Positions 1 through 7,593 of a DNA stretch of 10,699 bases are shown here, one piece after another. Location of the stretch: positions 1 through 10,699 of the forward strand of contig JAVHXX010000104.1 of NCBI GenBank assembly GCA_031119595.1, written 5' to 3'. A model generated the notes under the pieces. That model was not told the origin of the DNA. It saw nothing but the letters and a program-made list of their open reading frames with translations, and searched no databases. Numbering within the stretch: the first letter of the stretch is position 1; each line of letters begins with the position of its first letter. The stretch comes from Patulibacter sp. (GTDB lineage: Bacteria > Actinomycetota > Thermoleophilia > Solirubrobacterales > Solirubrobacteraceae). A program made the translations under genes and the position numbers.

Positions 1-1
1 C

Positions 2-55
2 CTGTACTGCCCGCCCGGCGATTTCTACATCGATCCGTGGCGCCCGGTGCGCCGC
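2..55 (+). pseudogene. N-terminal scrap of a ligase-associated DNA damage response exonuclease (MBL fold)
   Basis: The plus frame from base 2 reads LYCPPGDFYIDPWRPVRR. This matches the characteristic opening of the ligase-associated exonuclease family, roughly GLYCPPGGFYIDPxRPVDRA followed by the metal-binding ITHxHxDHA box. Here the match ends after RPV-RR, and the next residues (EPTQDVGVGG) are the antisense of the AddB-like gene, so the metal site never appears. The start codon lies outside the window. This is either a gene broken by rearrangement or a chimeric join at a contig end. The identification comes from a short memorised motif and could be coincidental. Confidence 0.42.
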
Positions 56-577
56 GAGCCCACGCAGGATGTCGGCGTCGGCGGCGAGCAGCGCGGCGAG
101 TTCCCGGCCGCGCGCGTCGCCCGTCGACGCGGACCACTGCCGCAGGACGTCCTGCGCGTCGCGGTCGAGGTCGCCGGTCGTGGTGAGTTCCTCCGCCACC
201 TCGATCAGCTGGGCGTGGAGCCATCCCGACCGGGCGGCCGGGTCGAGCGCCTGCAGCGGCGTGGCACGGATCGCCGCCAGGGCGACCGCACGGCGGTGGT
301 CGGCGGAGAGGAGGGACTGGCCGTCGCCGAGGGCGCGCAGGAGCGCGTCTTCGAGCGCGCGGCCGACCATCGCCCGCCCGAACGGGGTGGGTCGGCGCCG
401 GGGCTGACCCGGGGGCGCGTCGACGCCGGCGAGCTCGCGGCGGATCGGACCGACGTCGGAGCTGCGCGGCACGACGAACCAGGCCGTGCGTCCGGCGCGT
501 GCCGCCGCCTCGTGGGCGTCGAGGAGCTGCCCCACCTTGCGGGCGTTGGCCGGACCGAGGACGAGGTGCAGGGGCAC
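2..577 (-). CDS. AddB-like PD-(D/E)XK exonuclease/helicase subunit, N-terminal part
   Basis: This is an open minus-strand frame from a GTG at 577 running off the left edge (192 codons visible). The start is set by a good ribosome site, AAGGTGG at 590-584, six bases upstream; the first in-frame stop upstream is at 652-650. The protein begins VPLHLVLGPANARKVGQLLD, the degenerate nucleotide-binding opening seen in actinobacterial AddB-like (RecB-family nuclease) proteins. Acidic/basic helices follow (for example ALLRALGDGQSLLSADHRR near residues 90-110), as in that family. Members act in double-strand-break end processing and are usually around 900-1100 residues, so most of the protein, including the C-terminal nuclease, is not visible. 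Residues after about 172 (bases below ~62) read as an antisense frame of a different gene, so the gene may be broken there. The family call rests on N-terminal style and is moderate. Confidence 0.58.
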   Translation of the reverse strand, partial: MPLHLVLGPANARKVGQLLDAHEAAARAGRTAWFVVPRSSDVGPIRRELAGVDAPPGQPRRRPTPFGRAMVGRALEDALLRALGDGQSLLSADHRRAVALAAIRATPLQALDPAARSGWLHAQLIEVAEELTTTGDLDRDAQDVLRQWSASTGDARGRELAALLAADADILRGLAAHRAPRIDVEIAGRAVQ

Positions 578-625
578 GACCCGCCACCTTGCCGCACCGA
601 GTGGACGGCGAGCGGCCCGAACACC

Positions 626-649
626 GTGACAGAGCGTGTCGCGTGTCAC
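626..649. promoter_or_regulatory. Perfect dyad GTGACA-N12-TGTCAC in a divergent intergenic region
   Basis: GTGACA at 626-631 and TGTCAC at 644-649 form a perfect inverted repeat with a 12-base spacer. It lies between the divergently transcribed AddB-like gene (start 577) and the GGDEF-EAL gene (start 757). A TTGACC at 670-675 could be a -35 box for the rightward gene, but I see no convincing -10 at the right distance. The position suits a dimeric regulator site. No regulator is identified. Confidence 0.3.
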
Positions 650-756
650 TCATCGGACCTGCTCAAGGTTTGACCAGCGACGCCGAGTAGGTGGTCGACT
701 GAACACGGCGCTCCCCCTTCTAGCCGTAGATCCAGCCGGACATCCAGGGAGAGCAC

Positions 757-2958
757 ATGCACGAACGCGTCAGAGCCGAAGGTTCGCCCGGTCGCCCAGA
801 CCGGGCCGGTCGTCGCCCGATCGTCGAGCGCCGCCAGCTCCAGTCGGTCCTCGAGCGGTCGACGGGCATCACGCCGCAGGCCCTCGGACACCTCCCCGGG
901 CTCGTGCTGTGCGTGCTCGATCTCGAGTACGGCCTCATCGAGATGACCTCGACCATCCCGGCGATGGACGACGCGTGGATCGCCGAGCGCGTCGGTCGGT
1001 CGGTCTTCGACGGTGTCCCCGAGGCACGCGCCACGGACCTGCGCGGGCACCTCGACCGCGTGCTCGCCGGGGACTCGCACACGTGGCGGTTCTTCCACGA
1101 GCTGTTCGGCATCACGTTCGAGATCGAGGCCGCGCCGATCCAGGATCCCTTCACCGCGAGCACCATCGGTCTGGTGCTCGTCTCCCGGGACGTGTCCGAC
1201 AAGGCCGCCGCCGAGCATGCCGCGGCGCGGATCCTCGACGGGTTCCGGGCGTCGTTCGAACGCGCCCCGATCCCGCAGGCGATGCTCGACGACGCCGGCT
1301 CGATCCACGGCGTCAATTCCGCATTCGCGCAGCTCGTGGGTCGTGACGCCGCCGAGCTCGAGGGCGTGCCGTTCGAGGACCTCGTCCTCCCTCGGGACAC
1401 GACCACGATCGAGCGCGCGGTCGACGCGGCGCGCCGGTCGAGCGACGACGCCCGCCAGGACGCGGACGTGCGGCTGCTCGATGCCGCCGGCGACAGCGTC
1501 CACTGCGCCGTGCACCTGATCGGCTTCGACGACGACGCGCTCGGCGCCCGCACGATCGTGCAGGCGATCGACCAGACCGAGCGCGACCGCTACGAGGCCG
1601 AGCTCCGCACCATCGCGAACCACGACTCGCTCACGGGTCTGTTGAACCGCCGCGGCTTCCGTGAGCGCGTCGGCGACTCGCTCAGCACCGGACGCCGCCG
1701 CAACGAGGCCCGGACGCTGCTGCTCATCGACGTCGACCACTTCAAGACCATCAACGACCTCCACGGCCATGCCGTCGGCGACACGATGCTCCGCGAGCTC
1801 GCGGAGATCATCACCACGGTCGTCGATCCCCGTGACCCGGCGGCCAGGATCGCGGGCGACGAGTTCGCCGTGCTCTGCGTCGGTGGGCCGACGAGCGCGC
1901 GGGCGAGCGCCGCGGCGCTGCTCGAGCAGGTGCGCAGCCGCAGCGGCGAGCGCCGCGAAGGCCGCCCGCCGATGACGATCTCGATCGGTCTGGCTGAGGT
2001 CGACCCGGTGATGGACGACGTCGACGACGTCCTGATGCGTGCGGACATGGCGCTCTACGAGGCGAAGGAGTGGGGCCGTGACCGCGTCGTCGAGGCCGCG
2101 TCCTCGGTCGCCGGTGACGCGGCCCGCCGCAGCGATCGCGTGCTGCAGACCCTGCGCCGCGCGCTCGTCTCCGACGGACTCGTCCTCCACTCACAGCCGA
2201 TCCTCGACCTGCGCAGCGGCGTGGTCTCCCAGCACGAGATGCTCGCGCGGCTCCTCGGCGACGACGGCTCCACCCTCGCGCCCGGAGAGTTCCTGCCGGT
2301 CGCCGAGCGCCACGGCCTCATGACCGAGCTCGACGCCTGGGTCGCCCGCCAGACCATCGCGCTCCTCGGCGCGCAGCGCGCGAAGGGGCGCTCGCTGCCA
2401 CGCCTGCACGTGAACATGTCGGCGCGATCCGCCGACCACCCGGAGATCGTCCGGGAGCTCGCCCGCGACATCCAGCGGCACGACATCCCCGCGGGTCAGA
2501 TCGTCGTCGAACTCACCGAGACCGCGAAGCTCACCGATCTCGCCATGGCGCGGCGGTTCGCGGACCAACTCATCGACGTCGGCTGCCAGATCGCGCTCGA
2601 CGACTTCGGCGCCGGATTCAACTCGCTCATCCACCTCAAGGAGCTGCCGGTGGAGTACGTGAAGATCGACGGCAGCATCGTCCGCGACGCCGCCACCGAC
2701 CACCGCGCCGCCGTGATGGTCGAGGGGATCGCCTCGACGGCGCACGGGCTCGGGGTCCAGTCCGTCGCCGGGTTCGTCGACACGCAGGCGTGCCTCGACC
2801 GCCTCGGCTCGCTCGGCGTGGACTTCGCCCAGGGGTTCCAGGTCGGCGTTCCGTCGGCCCTGACGAGCACGGGCCGCCCGGCACGCACGCACGTCGCCAC
2901 ACCGCGACTCCCACACGAACGCCTCGCCGAGCCGCAATCCGCCGCGCGACTCCTCTGA
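757..2958 (+). CDS. PAS-PAS-GGDEF-EAL cyclic-di-GMP signalling protein
   Basis: This 733-residue protein has no membrane segment or signal peptide and is likely cytoplasmic. The ATG at 757 follows AGGGAG at 746-751 with 5-base spacing. Two PAS-like sensor regions occupy about residues 35-150 and 155-275. The GGDEF domain starts at NHDSLTGLLNRRGF (residue 288), has IDVDHFKTIND, and carries the active loop AGDEF (366-370), which suggests diguanylate cyclase activity (GTP to c-di-GMP). The usual RxxD inhibitory site is DPRD (357-360), so product inhibition is probably absent. The EAL domain (about 465-710) reads EML at 494-496 and keeps N553, E585, D615-D616, K636 and Q692. The family's AEGVE/AEFVE loop is AGFVD, with Gly672 replacing the catalytic Glu. 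Phosphodiesterase activity is therefore doubtful, and the domain may bind c-di-GMP or regulate the cyclase. The last ~35 residues look like a disordered tail. The gene stands alone and converges on pabBC. Confidence 0.95.
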   Translation: MHERVRAEGSPGRPDRAGRRPIVERRQLQSVLERSTGITPQALGHLPGLVLCVLDLEYGLIEMTSTIPAMDDAWIAERVGRSVFDGVPEARATDLRGHLDRVLAGDSHTWRFFHELFGITFEIEAAPIQDPFTASTIGLVLVSRDVSDKAAAEHAAARILDGFRASFERAPIPQAMLDDAGSIHGVNSAFAQLVGRDAAELEGVPFEDLVLPRDTTTIERAVDAARRSSDDARQDADVRLLDAAGDSVHCAVHLIGFDDDALGARTIVQAIDQTERDRYEAELRTIANHDSLTGLLNRRGFRERVGDSLSTGRRRNEARTLLLIDVDHFKTINDLHGHAVGDTMLRELAEIITTVVDPRDPAARIAGDEFAVLCVGGPTSARASAAALLEQVRSRSGERREGRPPMTISIGLAEVDPVMDDVDDVLMRADMALYEAKEWGRDRVVEAASSVAGDAARRSDRVLQTLRRALVSDGLVLHSQPILDLRSGVVSQHEMLARLLGDDGSTLAPGEFLPVAERHGLMTELDAWVARQTIALLGAQRAKGRSLPRLHVNMSARSADHPEIVRELARDIQRHDIPAGQIVVELTETAKLTDLAMARRFADQLIDVGCQIALDDFGAGFNSLIHLKELPVEYVKIDGSIVRDAATDHRAAVMVEGIASTAHGLGVQSVAGFVDTQACLDRLGSLGVDFAQGFQVGVPSALTSTGRPARTHVATPRLPHERLAEPQSAARLL

Positions 2959-3025
2959 CGCCACGCCGCCGGTCGGGCCCGGACGTGGCGGGCCGGCGCG
3001 CAACGCTCCCCCTTGACGCGCCGGC
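2959..3025. terminator. Tandem stem-loops between convergent genes (candidate bidirectional terminator)
   Basis: Directly after the TGA of the GGDEF-EAL gene, CGCCACG (2959-2965) pairs with CGTGGCG (2984-2990). Next, GCCGGCGCG (2992-3000) pairs perfectly over 9 bp with CGCGCCGGC (3017-3025) across a 16-base loop. Neither is followed by a T tract, so classical intrinsic termination is not shown. The location between convergent stops supports a 3'-end role. Confidence 0.45.
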
Positions 3026-3069
3026 TCGCCTCGCGCGGGTCTGATCGGCGACGGCGGCCGGAGGCGGGC

Positions 3070-3085
3070 CCCGGCTGTGGCCGGG
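3070..3085 (-). terminator. Stem-loop just downstream of pabBC
   Basis: CCCGGC (3070-3075), loop TGTG, then GCCGGG (3080-3085) form a tight hairpin three bases beyond the pabBC stop codon (3091-3089, minus strand). There is no T tract. It probably marks the end of the topB-pabBC transcript. Confidence 0.4.
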
Positions 3086-3088
3086 CGC

Positions 3089-5317
3089 CTACGACGCGTG
3101 GTCGCGGACGAGCGGCGCGAGCCGTTCGGCGGCGCGGCGTGCCGCGTCGAGCGCGCTCGGCGGGGTCTCCGCGAGGCGTCCGATGCTCACCCCGCGGGCA
3201 CTCGTGAGCAGCAGCGGGCTCGTGGCGATCGCGTCGAAGGTCGCGGTGCGCACGTTCACGGACGTGGCCCCGAGCAGGATGTCGCGGGTGACGCCCGGCA
3301 GGATGCGCCAGTCGGTCGGCGGGGTGCAGAGCGTGTCGCCGTCGAGCCACCAGACGTTGGCCCAGCCGGCCTCCAGGACGGTGCCGTCCGCATCGAGCAG
3401 CAGCGGCGTGGCGCCGAGGCGCGTGGTGAGGTGGTCGACGAGCGCTCGGTCGAGCCACTTGTGGGGCCCGAGCCCTCCGGGGAGGACCACCGGCGCGAGT
3501 TCGATCGGGACCGTCGGATCGATCGCGACCGGGATGAGCTGCAGCTCGACCTCGGCCCCCGGGGCCGGTTCGTGGAGCGCAGGCTTCCCAAGCCTGAGGT
3601 TGCCGGTTCGAGCGGTGCCTGTCGGGGTCGGGCCGAGGACGACCCGTAGGCGCGCCGTGCCGTCGGCCGTCGCCGCCAGACCCGCGATGCGCTCGGCCAG
3701 GTCGACCGGGAGCGTGCCGAGGCCGAGCGCCGCGGCGGAGCCGGCGAGGCGGGCGAGGTGCGCCGCCACGTGTTCCGCAGCGCCACCGGTGACATGGAGC
3801 GTCTCGACGAGTCCCGCGGCGGGGTCGGGGCGGGCGTCGAACGAGGTGATCCACGGGGTCGGCGTGGGCGCCGGCACCGGATCGTCGGCGGTGTCTGCGA
3901 TGTGGCTGCCGGCGGCCGAGAGCAGGGCCCGTGCCTTCGTGAGCGCCTCGGCGAGCTCGGCGCCGGGATCCGAGTCGGCGACGATGCCGCCGCCCACCCC
4001 CACCCAGGCCTGCTCGCCGGCGAGCTCGAGCGTGCGGATGGTGACCGCGAGCTCGACGCCGGCCGCGGGGCTCACGAACCCGTGCGCTCCGGTGTAGACC
4101 TCGCGGCCCGTCCCCTCGACGGCTGCGATCACGCGCATCGCCTGCACCTTCGGGGCGCCGGTCACCGATCCCGGCGGGAAGGTCGCGCGAAGCAGACGGG
4201 CGTCGCCCAGGCCGTCGTGGAGGCGTCCGCCGACGTCGCTCACGAGATGCCACACGCCCGCATGCGGCTCGAGCCGCGGCTCGTCTCCGTAGTCGACCGA
4301 GCCGTAGTCGCAGACGCGCCCGAGGTCGTTGCGCATGAGGTCGACGATCATCACGTGCTCGGCGCGGTCCTTCTCGGAGCGCAGCAGGGCGGCAGCGGCC
4401 TCGTCCGCGTCGACGCCGACGCCCGCGGTCCGCGGCGCCGTGCCCTTGATCGGGCCCGTGGTCACCGTCCGGCCGCGGCGCCGCAGGAAGAGTTCCGGCG
4501 ACGCGCTCACGATCGCGGTGTCCGCGACGCCGCCGATCCAGGCACCGAACCACGGGTCGGTGTCGCGGAAGACGCTCGCGGCGAGTTCCGCGCCGCCGCC
4601 CGCGCGGACCGCGCCCTCCAGTCGGAGGCAGACGTTCGCCTGGAACAGCTCCCCGGCGGCGATCCGCTCCACGGTCTCCGCCACGGCCGCGCGGTGCGCC
4701 GCGCCGCCACGGTCGATCCGCATCGGCCCGAGCGGCCCTGTCGCGCCTCGTACCCTCGCGCCGCCCTCCGCGCCACGGGCGACCGCCGACCCGACCGCGA
4801 GCCGGCCGTGCCACCGCGCGACCGCGTCGTCGAGGGTCTCCCCCGTCGCGTCGCCGGCGCCGAGCAGCGCTTCGACCCACCACACGCCGTGCTCGTCGCG
4901 ACGGAGCACGTCGTCGTACCACGCCAGCTGCCGGCGGGCGAGCGGCGCAGGGCGCCGCGGCTGCGGGCCGAGGGTGCGTTCGACATCGCGTCCGAGGTCG
5001 TAGCCGAGCCACCCGAACCAGCCGCCACCGATCGCGCCGGGCGGCGACTCTCCCACGAGCGCCGGGCGGTCGTCGAGGATCGCAAAGGGATCGTCGCCCT
5101 CGGCCGCGTCGACGGCCGGCGCGACGCGACCCGGCACGGCTCCGGCGACCACCACGCGCGACTCCGGCGGAGCGCCGGCCGGCAGGCCCCAGCGGCCCTG
5201 CAACACGAACGGGAACGCGAGGCCGTCGACCGCGCGGAGCACGTCGTCGACGGACGGCTCGGCGCCGAGCGGCCCGCGGACCAGCCGCACGCGGGCAGGC
5301 GGGCCCGCCACCGTCAT
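3089..5317 (-). CDS. pabBC: Fused aminodeoxychorismate synthase component I / aminodeoxychorismate lyase (PabB-PabC)
   Basis: This 742-residue two-domain enzyme belongs to the p-aminobenzoate branch of folate synthesis. Residues ~20-470 are the chorismate-binding PabB domain: AGELFQANVC (221-230), SPELFL (273-278), GPIKGTAPR with the PabB-type Lys291 (anthranilate synthases have Ala there), SEKDRAEHVMIVDLMRND (314-331), FPPGSVTGAPK (380-390) and GGGIVADSDPG (442-452). Residues ~500-742 are a PLP-dependent class IV lyase: ETLHVTGG (505-512), HLARL (520-524), HKWLDR with likely PLP Lys620, EAGWAN (649-654) and LPGVTRD (673-679). The fusion would make aminodeoxychorismate and cleave it to PABA and pyruvate; the amidotransferase PabA is not in the window. 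The ATG at 5317 is 11 bases past the topB stop and lacks a clear ribosome site, which suggests translational coupling. Residues ~569-582 are encoded opposite a tRNA-like sequence and use unusual codons. Confidence 0.95.
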   Translation of the reverse strand: MTVAGPPARVRLVRGPLGAEPSVDDVLRAVDGLAFPFVLQGRWGLPAGAPPESRVVVAGAVPGRVAPAVDAAEGDDPFAILDDRPALVGESPPGAIGGGWFGWLGYDLGRDVERTLGPQPRRPAPLARRQLAWYDDVLRRDEHGVWWVEALLGAGDATGETLDDAVARWHGRLAVGSAVARGAEGGARVRGATGPLGPMRIDRGGAAHRAAVAETVERIAAGELFQANVCLRLEGAVRAGGGAELAASVFRDTDPWFGAWIGGVADTAIVSASPELFLRRRGRTVTTGPIKGTAPRTAGVGVDADEAAAALLRSEKDRAEHVMIVDLMRNDLGRVCDYGSVDYGDEPRLEPHAGVWHLVSDVGGRLHDGLGDARLLRATFPPGSVTGAPKVQAMRVIAAVEGTGREVYTGAHGFVSPAAGVELAVTIRTLELAGEQAWVGVGGGIVADSDPGAELAEALTKARALLSAAGSHIADTADDPVPAPTPTPWITSFDARPDPAAGLVETLHVTGGAAEHVAAHLARLAGSAAALGLGTLPVDLAERIAGLAATADGTARLRVVLGPTPTGTARTGNLRLGKPALHEPAPGAEVELQLIPVAIDPTVPIELAPVVLPGGLGPHKWLDRALVDHLTTRLGATPLLLDADGTVLEAGWANVWWLDGDTLCTPPTDWRILPGVTRDILLGATSVNVRTATFDAIATSPLLLTSARGVSIGRLAETPPSALDAARRAAERLAPLVRDHAS
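3572..3612 (+). other. tRNA-Gly(CCC)-like fragment antisense to the pabC domain
   Basis: On the plus strand, GTGGAGC ends like a D-arm (to 3578), followed by G26 (3579). The anticodon stem CAGGC (3580-3584) then encloses a 7-base loop TTCCCAA (3585-3591) with anticodon CCC, closed by GCCTG (3592-3596). The variable loop is AGGTT (3597-3601), the T-stem 5' half is GCCGG (3602-3606) and the T-loop is TTCGAGC (3607-3613). All spacings and the invariant T33, T54, T55, C56 and A58 are as in a real tRNA. The 3' T-stem (GGTGC instead of CCGGC), acceptor stem and 5' D-stem are absent, so it is not a functional tRNA. On the minus strand it encodes NLRLGKPALH with AGG, CTT and CCT codons, rare in this gene. 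It could be an inserted tRNA piece or attachment-site scar; a chance match is less likely but not excluded. Confidence 0.5.
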
Positions 5318-5328
5318 CGCGGGATCGC

Positions 5329-7593
5329 TCAGACGGTCTCGACCGACGCGGCGGCCTCGACACCGTCGGTCGCGACGGCGTCGGTGGCCGGGGGCTTCTC
5401 GCCCTCCTTGGCCCATGCCTCGTCGAACTCGGTGCGCCAGCGACCCTCGTCGTTCTGCATGAGCGAGAGCTTCGCCCGGAACGGCCGGCCGCTGCGGCCG
5501 CGGAACCCGGTGACCTGCTGCGCGGTGCGCGAGTAGCGGATGAGCTCGCGGACCACCTGCGCGTTGAGCGTCTTGCCGGCCTTCGCCTTCCAGATCACGA
5601 AGCCGCAGCCCGGATCCTCGCGCGACCAGCAGGAGTAGCCCTTGCGGTTCTCGATGATGTCGTGGCCGCAGACCGGGCACGGACCGAGGTTCGCGCGCGG
5701 GATGCGGACGTCCTTGAGGACGGTGTCGAGTTCGGTGACCGTGGCCTCGGCGAACTTGGCGATGTCGGCCATGAAGGCCTCGCGCTGCTCGGTGCCGGCT
5801 TCGATCGCGGCGAGGCGCTTCTCCCAGTCGCCGGTGAGCCCGGGCGACGTGAGCATGTGCTCGCCGAGCAGGCGGATCACGTTCGTGCCCTTCTCGGTGA
5901 CCACGAGGGAGCGGGCGTCACGCTCGACGTAGCCGACGTCGATGAGGCGCTCGATGATCGCCGCGCGGGTGGCCGGGGTGCCGATGCCGGACTCCTTCAT
6001 CGCCTCGCGCATCTCGTCGTCGTCGACGAGCTTGCCGGCGGCCTCCATGGCCCCGAGGAGGGAGGCGTCCGAGTAGCGCCGCGGCGGCTTGGTCTCCTTC
6101 TCGAGCGCTTCGACGTGGTCGACCTTGGCGGTCTCGCCCTTCGCGAGCTTCGGCAGCGTCTGGTCGCGGCCGTCGTCGTCATCGTCCTTCGCGTTGCCCT
6201 CACCCTCGGTGAGTTCGCCGTAGACGCCGCGCCAGCCGGCCTCGACGAGGACGCGGCCACGGGTGCGGAAGATGTGCTCGAGGACCTCGTTCGACGGCGC
6301 CGTCTTCGCGGCGACGGTGGTCTCGACACGGGTGTTCTCGAACACGGCGACCGGATGGAAGATCGCGAGGAACCGGCGGCAGACGAGGTCGTAGATCTTC
6401 TTCTCGTCCTCCCCCATCTTGTCCACGGGGTGGGTCGCGTCGGTGGGGATGATCGCGTGGTGGTCGCCGACCTTGGTGTCGTCGACGACGCGGGCGAGCG
6501 GCAGCGGCTCGAGCGCCTGCACGTACTTCGCCGCGGTGCGGAACTCGGTGCGCTCCTCGAGCCGACCGGCGATCGGCTTGAGATCCGGGATCATGTCCGT
6601 GGTGAGGTAGCGCGAGCTCGTACGCGGGTAGGTGAGCGCCTTGTGCTCCTCGTAGAGCTTCTGGGCGGCGCCGAGCGTGCGGCGGGCCGAGAACCCGAAG
6701 CGGGTGTTGGCGTCGCGCTGGAGCGAGGTGAGGTCGTAGAGCATCGGCGCGATCTCTTTGCGCGTCGTCTTCTCGAGCTTCGTGATCTCACCCTGGCCGT
6801 CCTTGACGGCGGCGGCGATGGCGTCGGCCTCGTCGGCCGTGGGCAGACGCGGCTGGGCACCCTGGTGGAGGCGGCCCTCGTAGCCGCGGCCGTCGTCCAT
6901 CGAGAACTTCGCGTCGACGAGCCAGTACGGCTCGGGCACGAACGCCTTGATCTCCTCCTCGCGGCGGGCGAGGATCGCGAGGGTCGGCGTCTGCACGCGG
7001 CCGAGCGACACGGCGCCGTCGAAGCTGGACCGCAGGCGGATGGTGGCGGCACGGGTCGCGTTCATGCCGACGATCCAGTCGGCCTCCGAGCGCGAACGGG
7101 CGGCCTGCTCGAGCGTGTAGAGGTCCTGGGCATCGCGGAGGTTCTGGAAGGCGTCCTCCATGGCGGCCTTCGTCATCGACGAGAGCCAGAGGCGCTTGAT
7201 CGGTAGCTCGCGCTTCGCGGCGCCGGCCTTCTCGTACAGGTACGCGAAGATCAGCTCGCCCTCGCGCCCGGCATCGCAGGCGTTGATGACGAGATCGACC
7301 TCGTCGTCCTTGAGCGCCTTCGTGACCACGCTCATCTGCTTCTTGCTGCGCTCGTCGCGGACGACGAGCTTGAAGGCGGGCGGCACGATCGGCAGGTCGG
7401 CCATGCGCCACTTCTTGAACTGCTCGCCGTACTCCTCCGGCTCTGCGAGCTGCACGAGGTGGCCGACGGCCCACGTGATCGTGTGCTCCGGGCCCTCGAG
7501 GAAGCCCTCACCCTTCTTGAACGGCCCGGGCAGGACCCGGGCGACGTCGCGGCCGACGGACGGTTTCTCGGCGATGATCAGGGTGCGGCTCAC
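5329..7593 (-). CDS. topB: Type IA DNA topoisomerase III (TopB family)
   Basis: This 754-residue enzyme cuts one DNA strand through a 5'-phosphotyrosine to decatenate and relax DNA. The start is the GTG at 7593, right before the conserved SRTLIIAEKPSVGRDVA; there is no clear ribosome site and no other in-frame start nearby, so a leaderless message is possible. The Toprim domain spans ~3-140 with Glu9 and ACDAGREGELIF (106-117). SLGRVQTPTLAIL (196-208) and LTYPRTSSRYL (320-330) follow, the latter with catalytic Tyr322. GDHHAIIPT (376-384) and GIGTPATRAAII (536-547) are family motifs. An acidic insert KDDDDD lies near 469. One four-cysteine zinc module (C639, C642, C655, C663) is near the C-terminus, with an Ala/Glu-rich tail after it. 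The IAEKPS opening and YPRT motif favour TopB over TopA. It is the first gene of an operon with pabBC, 11 bases apart, a pairing with no obvious functional logic. Confidence 0.95.
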   Translation of the reverse strand: MSRTLIIAEKPSVGRDVARVLPGPFKKGEGFLEGPEHTITWAVGHLVQLAEPEEYGEQFKKWRMADLPIVPPAFKLVVRDERSKKQMSVVTKALKDDEVDLVINACDAGREGELIFAYLYEKAGAAKRELPIKRLWLSSMTKAAMEDAFQNLRDAQDLYTLEQAARSRSEADWIVGMNATRAATIRLRSSFDGAVSLGRVQTPTLAILARREEEIKAFVPEPYWLVDAKFSMDDGRGYEGRLHQGAQPRLPTADEADAIAAAVKDGQGEITKLEKTTRKEIAPMLYDLTSLQRDANTRFGFSARRTLGAAQKLYEEHKALTYPRTSSRYLTTDMIPDLKPIAGRLEERTEFRTAAKYVQALEPLPLARVVDDTKVGDHHAIIPTDATHPVDKMGEDEKKIYDLVCRRFLAIFHPVAVFENTRVETTVAAKTAPSNEVLEHIFRTRGRVLVEAGWRGVYGELTEGEGNAKDDDDDGRDQTLPKLAKGETAKVDHVEALEKETKPPRRYSDASLLGAMEAAGKLVDDDEMREAMKESGIGTPATRAAIIERLIDVGYVERDARSLVVTEKGTNVIRLLGEHMLTSPGLTGDWEKRLAAIEAGTEQREAFMADIAKFAEATVTELDTVLKDVRIPRANLGPCPVCGHDIIENRKGYSCWSREDPGCGFVIWKAKAGKTLNAQVVRELIRYSRTAQQVTGFRGRSGRPFRAKLSLMQNDEGRWRTEFDEAWAKEGEKPPATDAVATDGVEAAASVETV

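Noticed and set aside
47..673. Plus-strand 208-codon frame over the AddB-like gene
   Set aside because: It is codon-aligned with the minus frame, whose composition, start and ribosome site are better; only its extreme left end (before base ~55) looks real.
670..698. Sigma-70-type promoter starting at TTGACC
   Set aside because: No acceptable -10 hexamer at 16-18 bases; kept only as a remark.
646..2190. 514-codon minus-strand frame antisense to the GGDEF-EAL gene
   Set aside because: It is a shadow caused by high GC and codon alignment; it has no domain motifs, while the plus strand encodes recognisable GGDEF and EAL motifs.
3544..3640. A complete functional tRNA around 3580
   Set aside because: No 3' T-stem complement, no acceptor stem, and the nearest GCTC for the D-stem is 27 bases from GAGC; only a fragment is supported.
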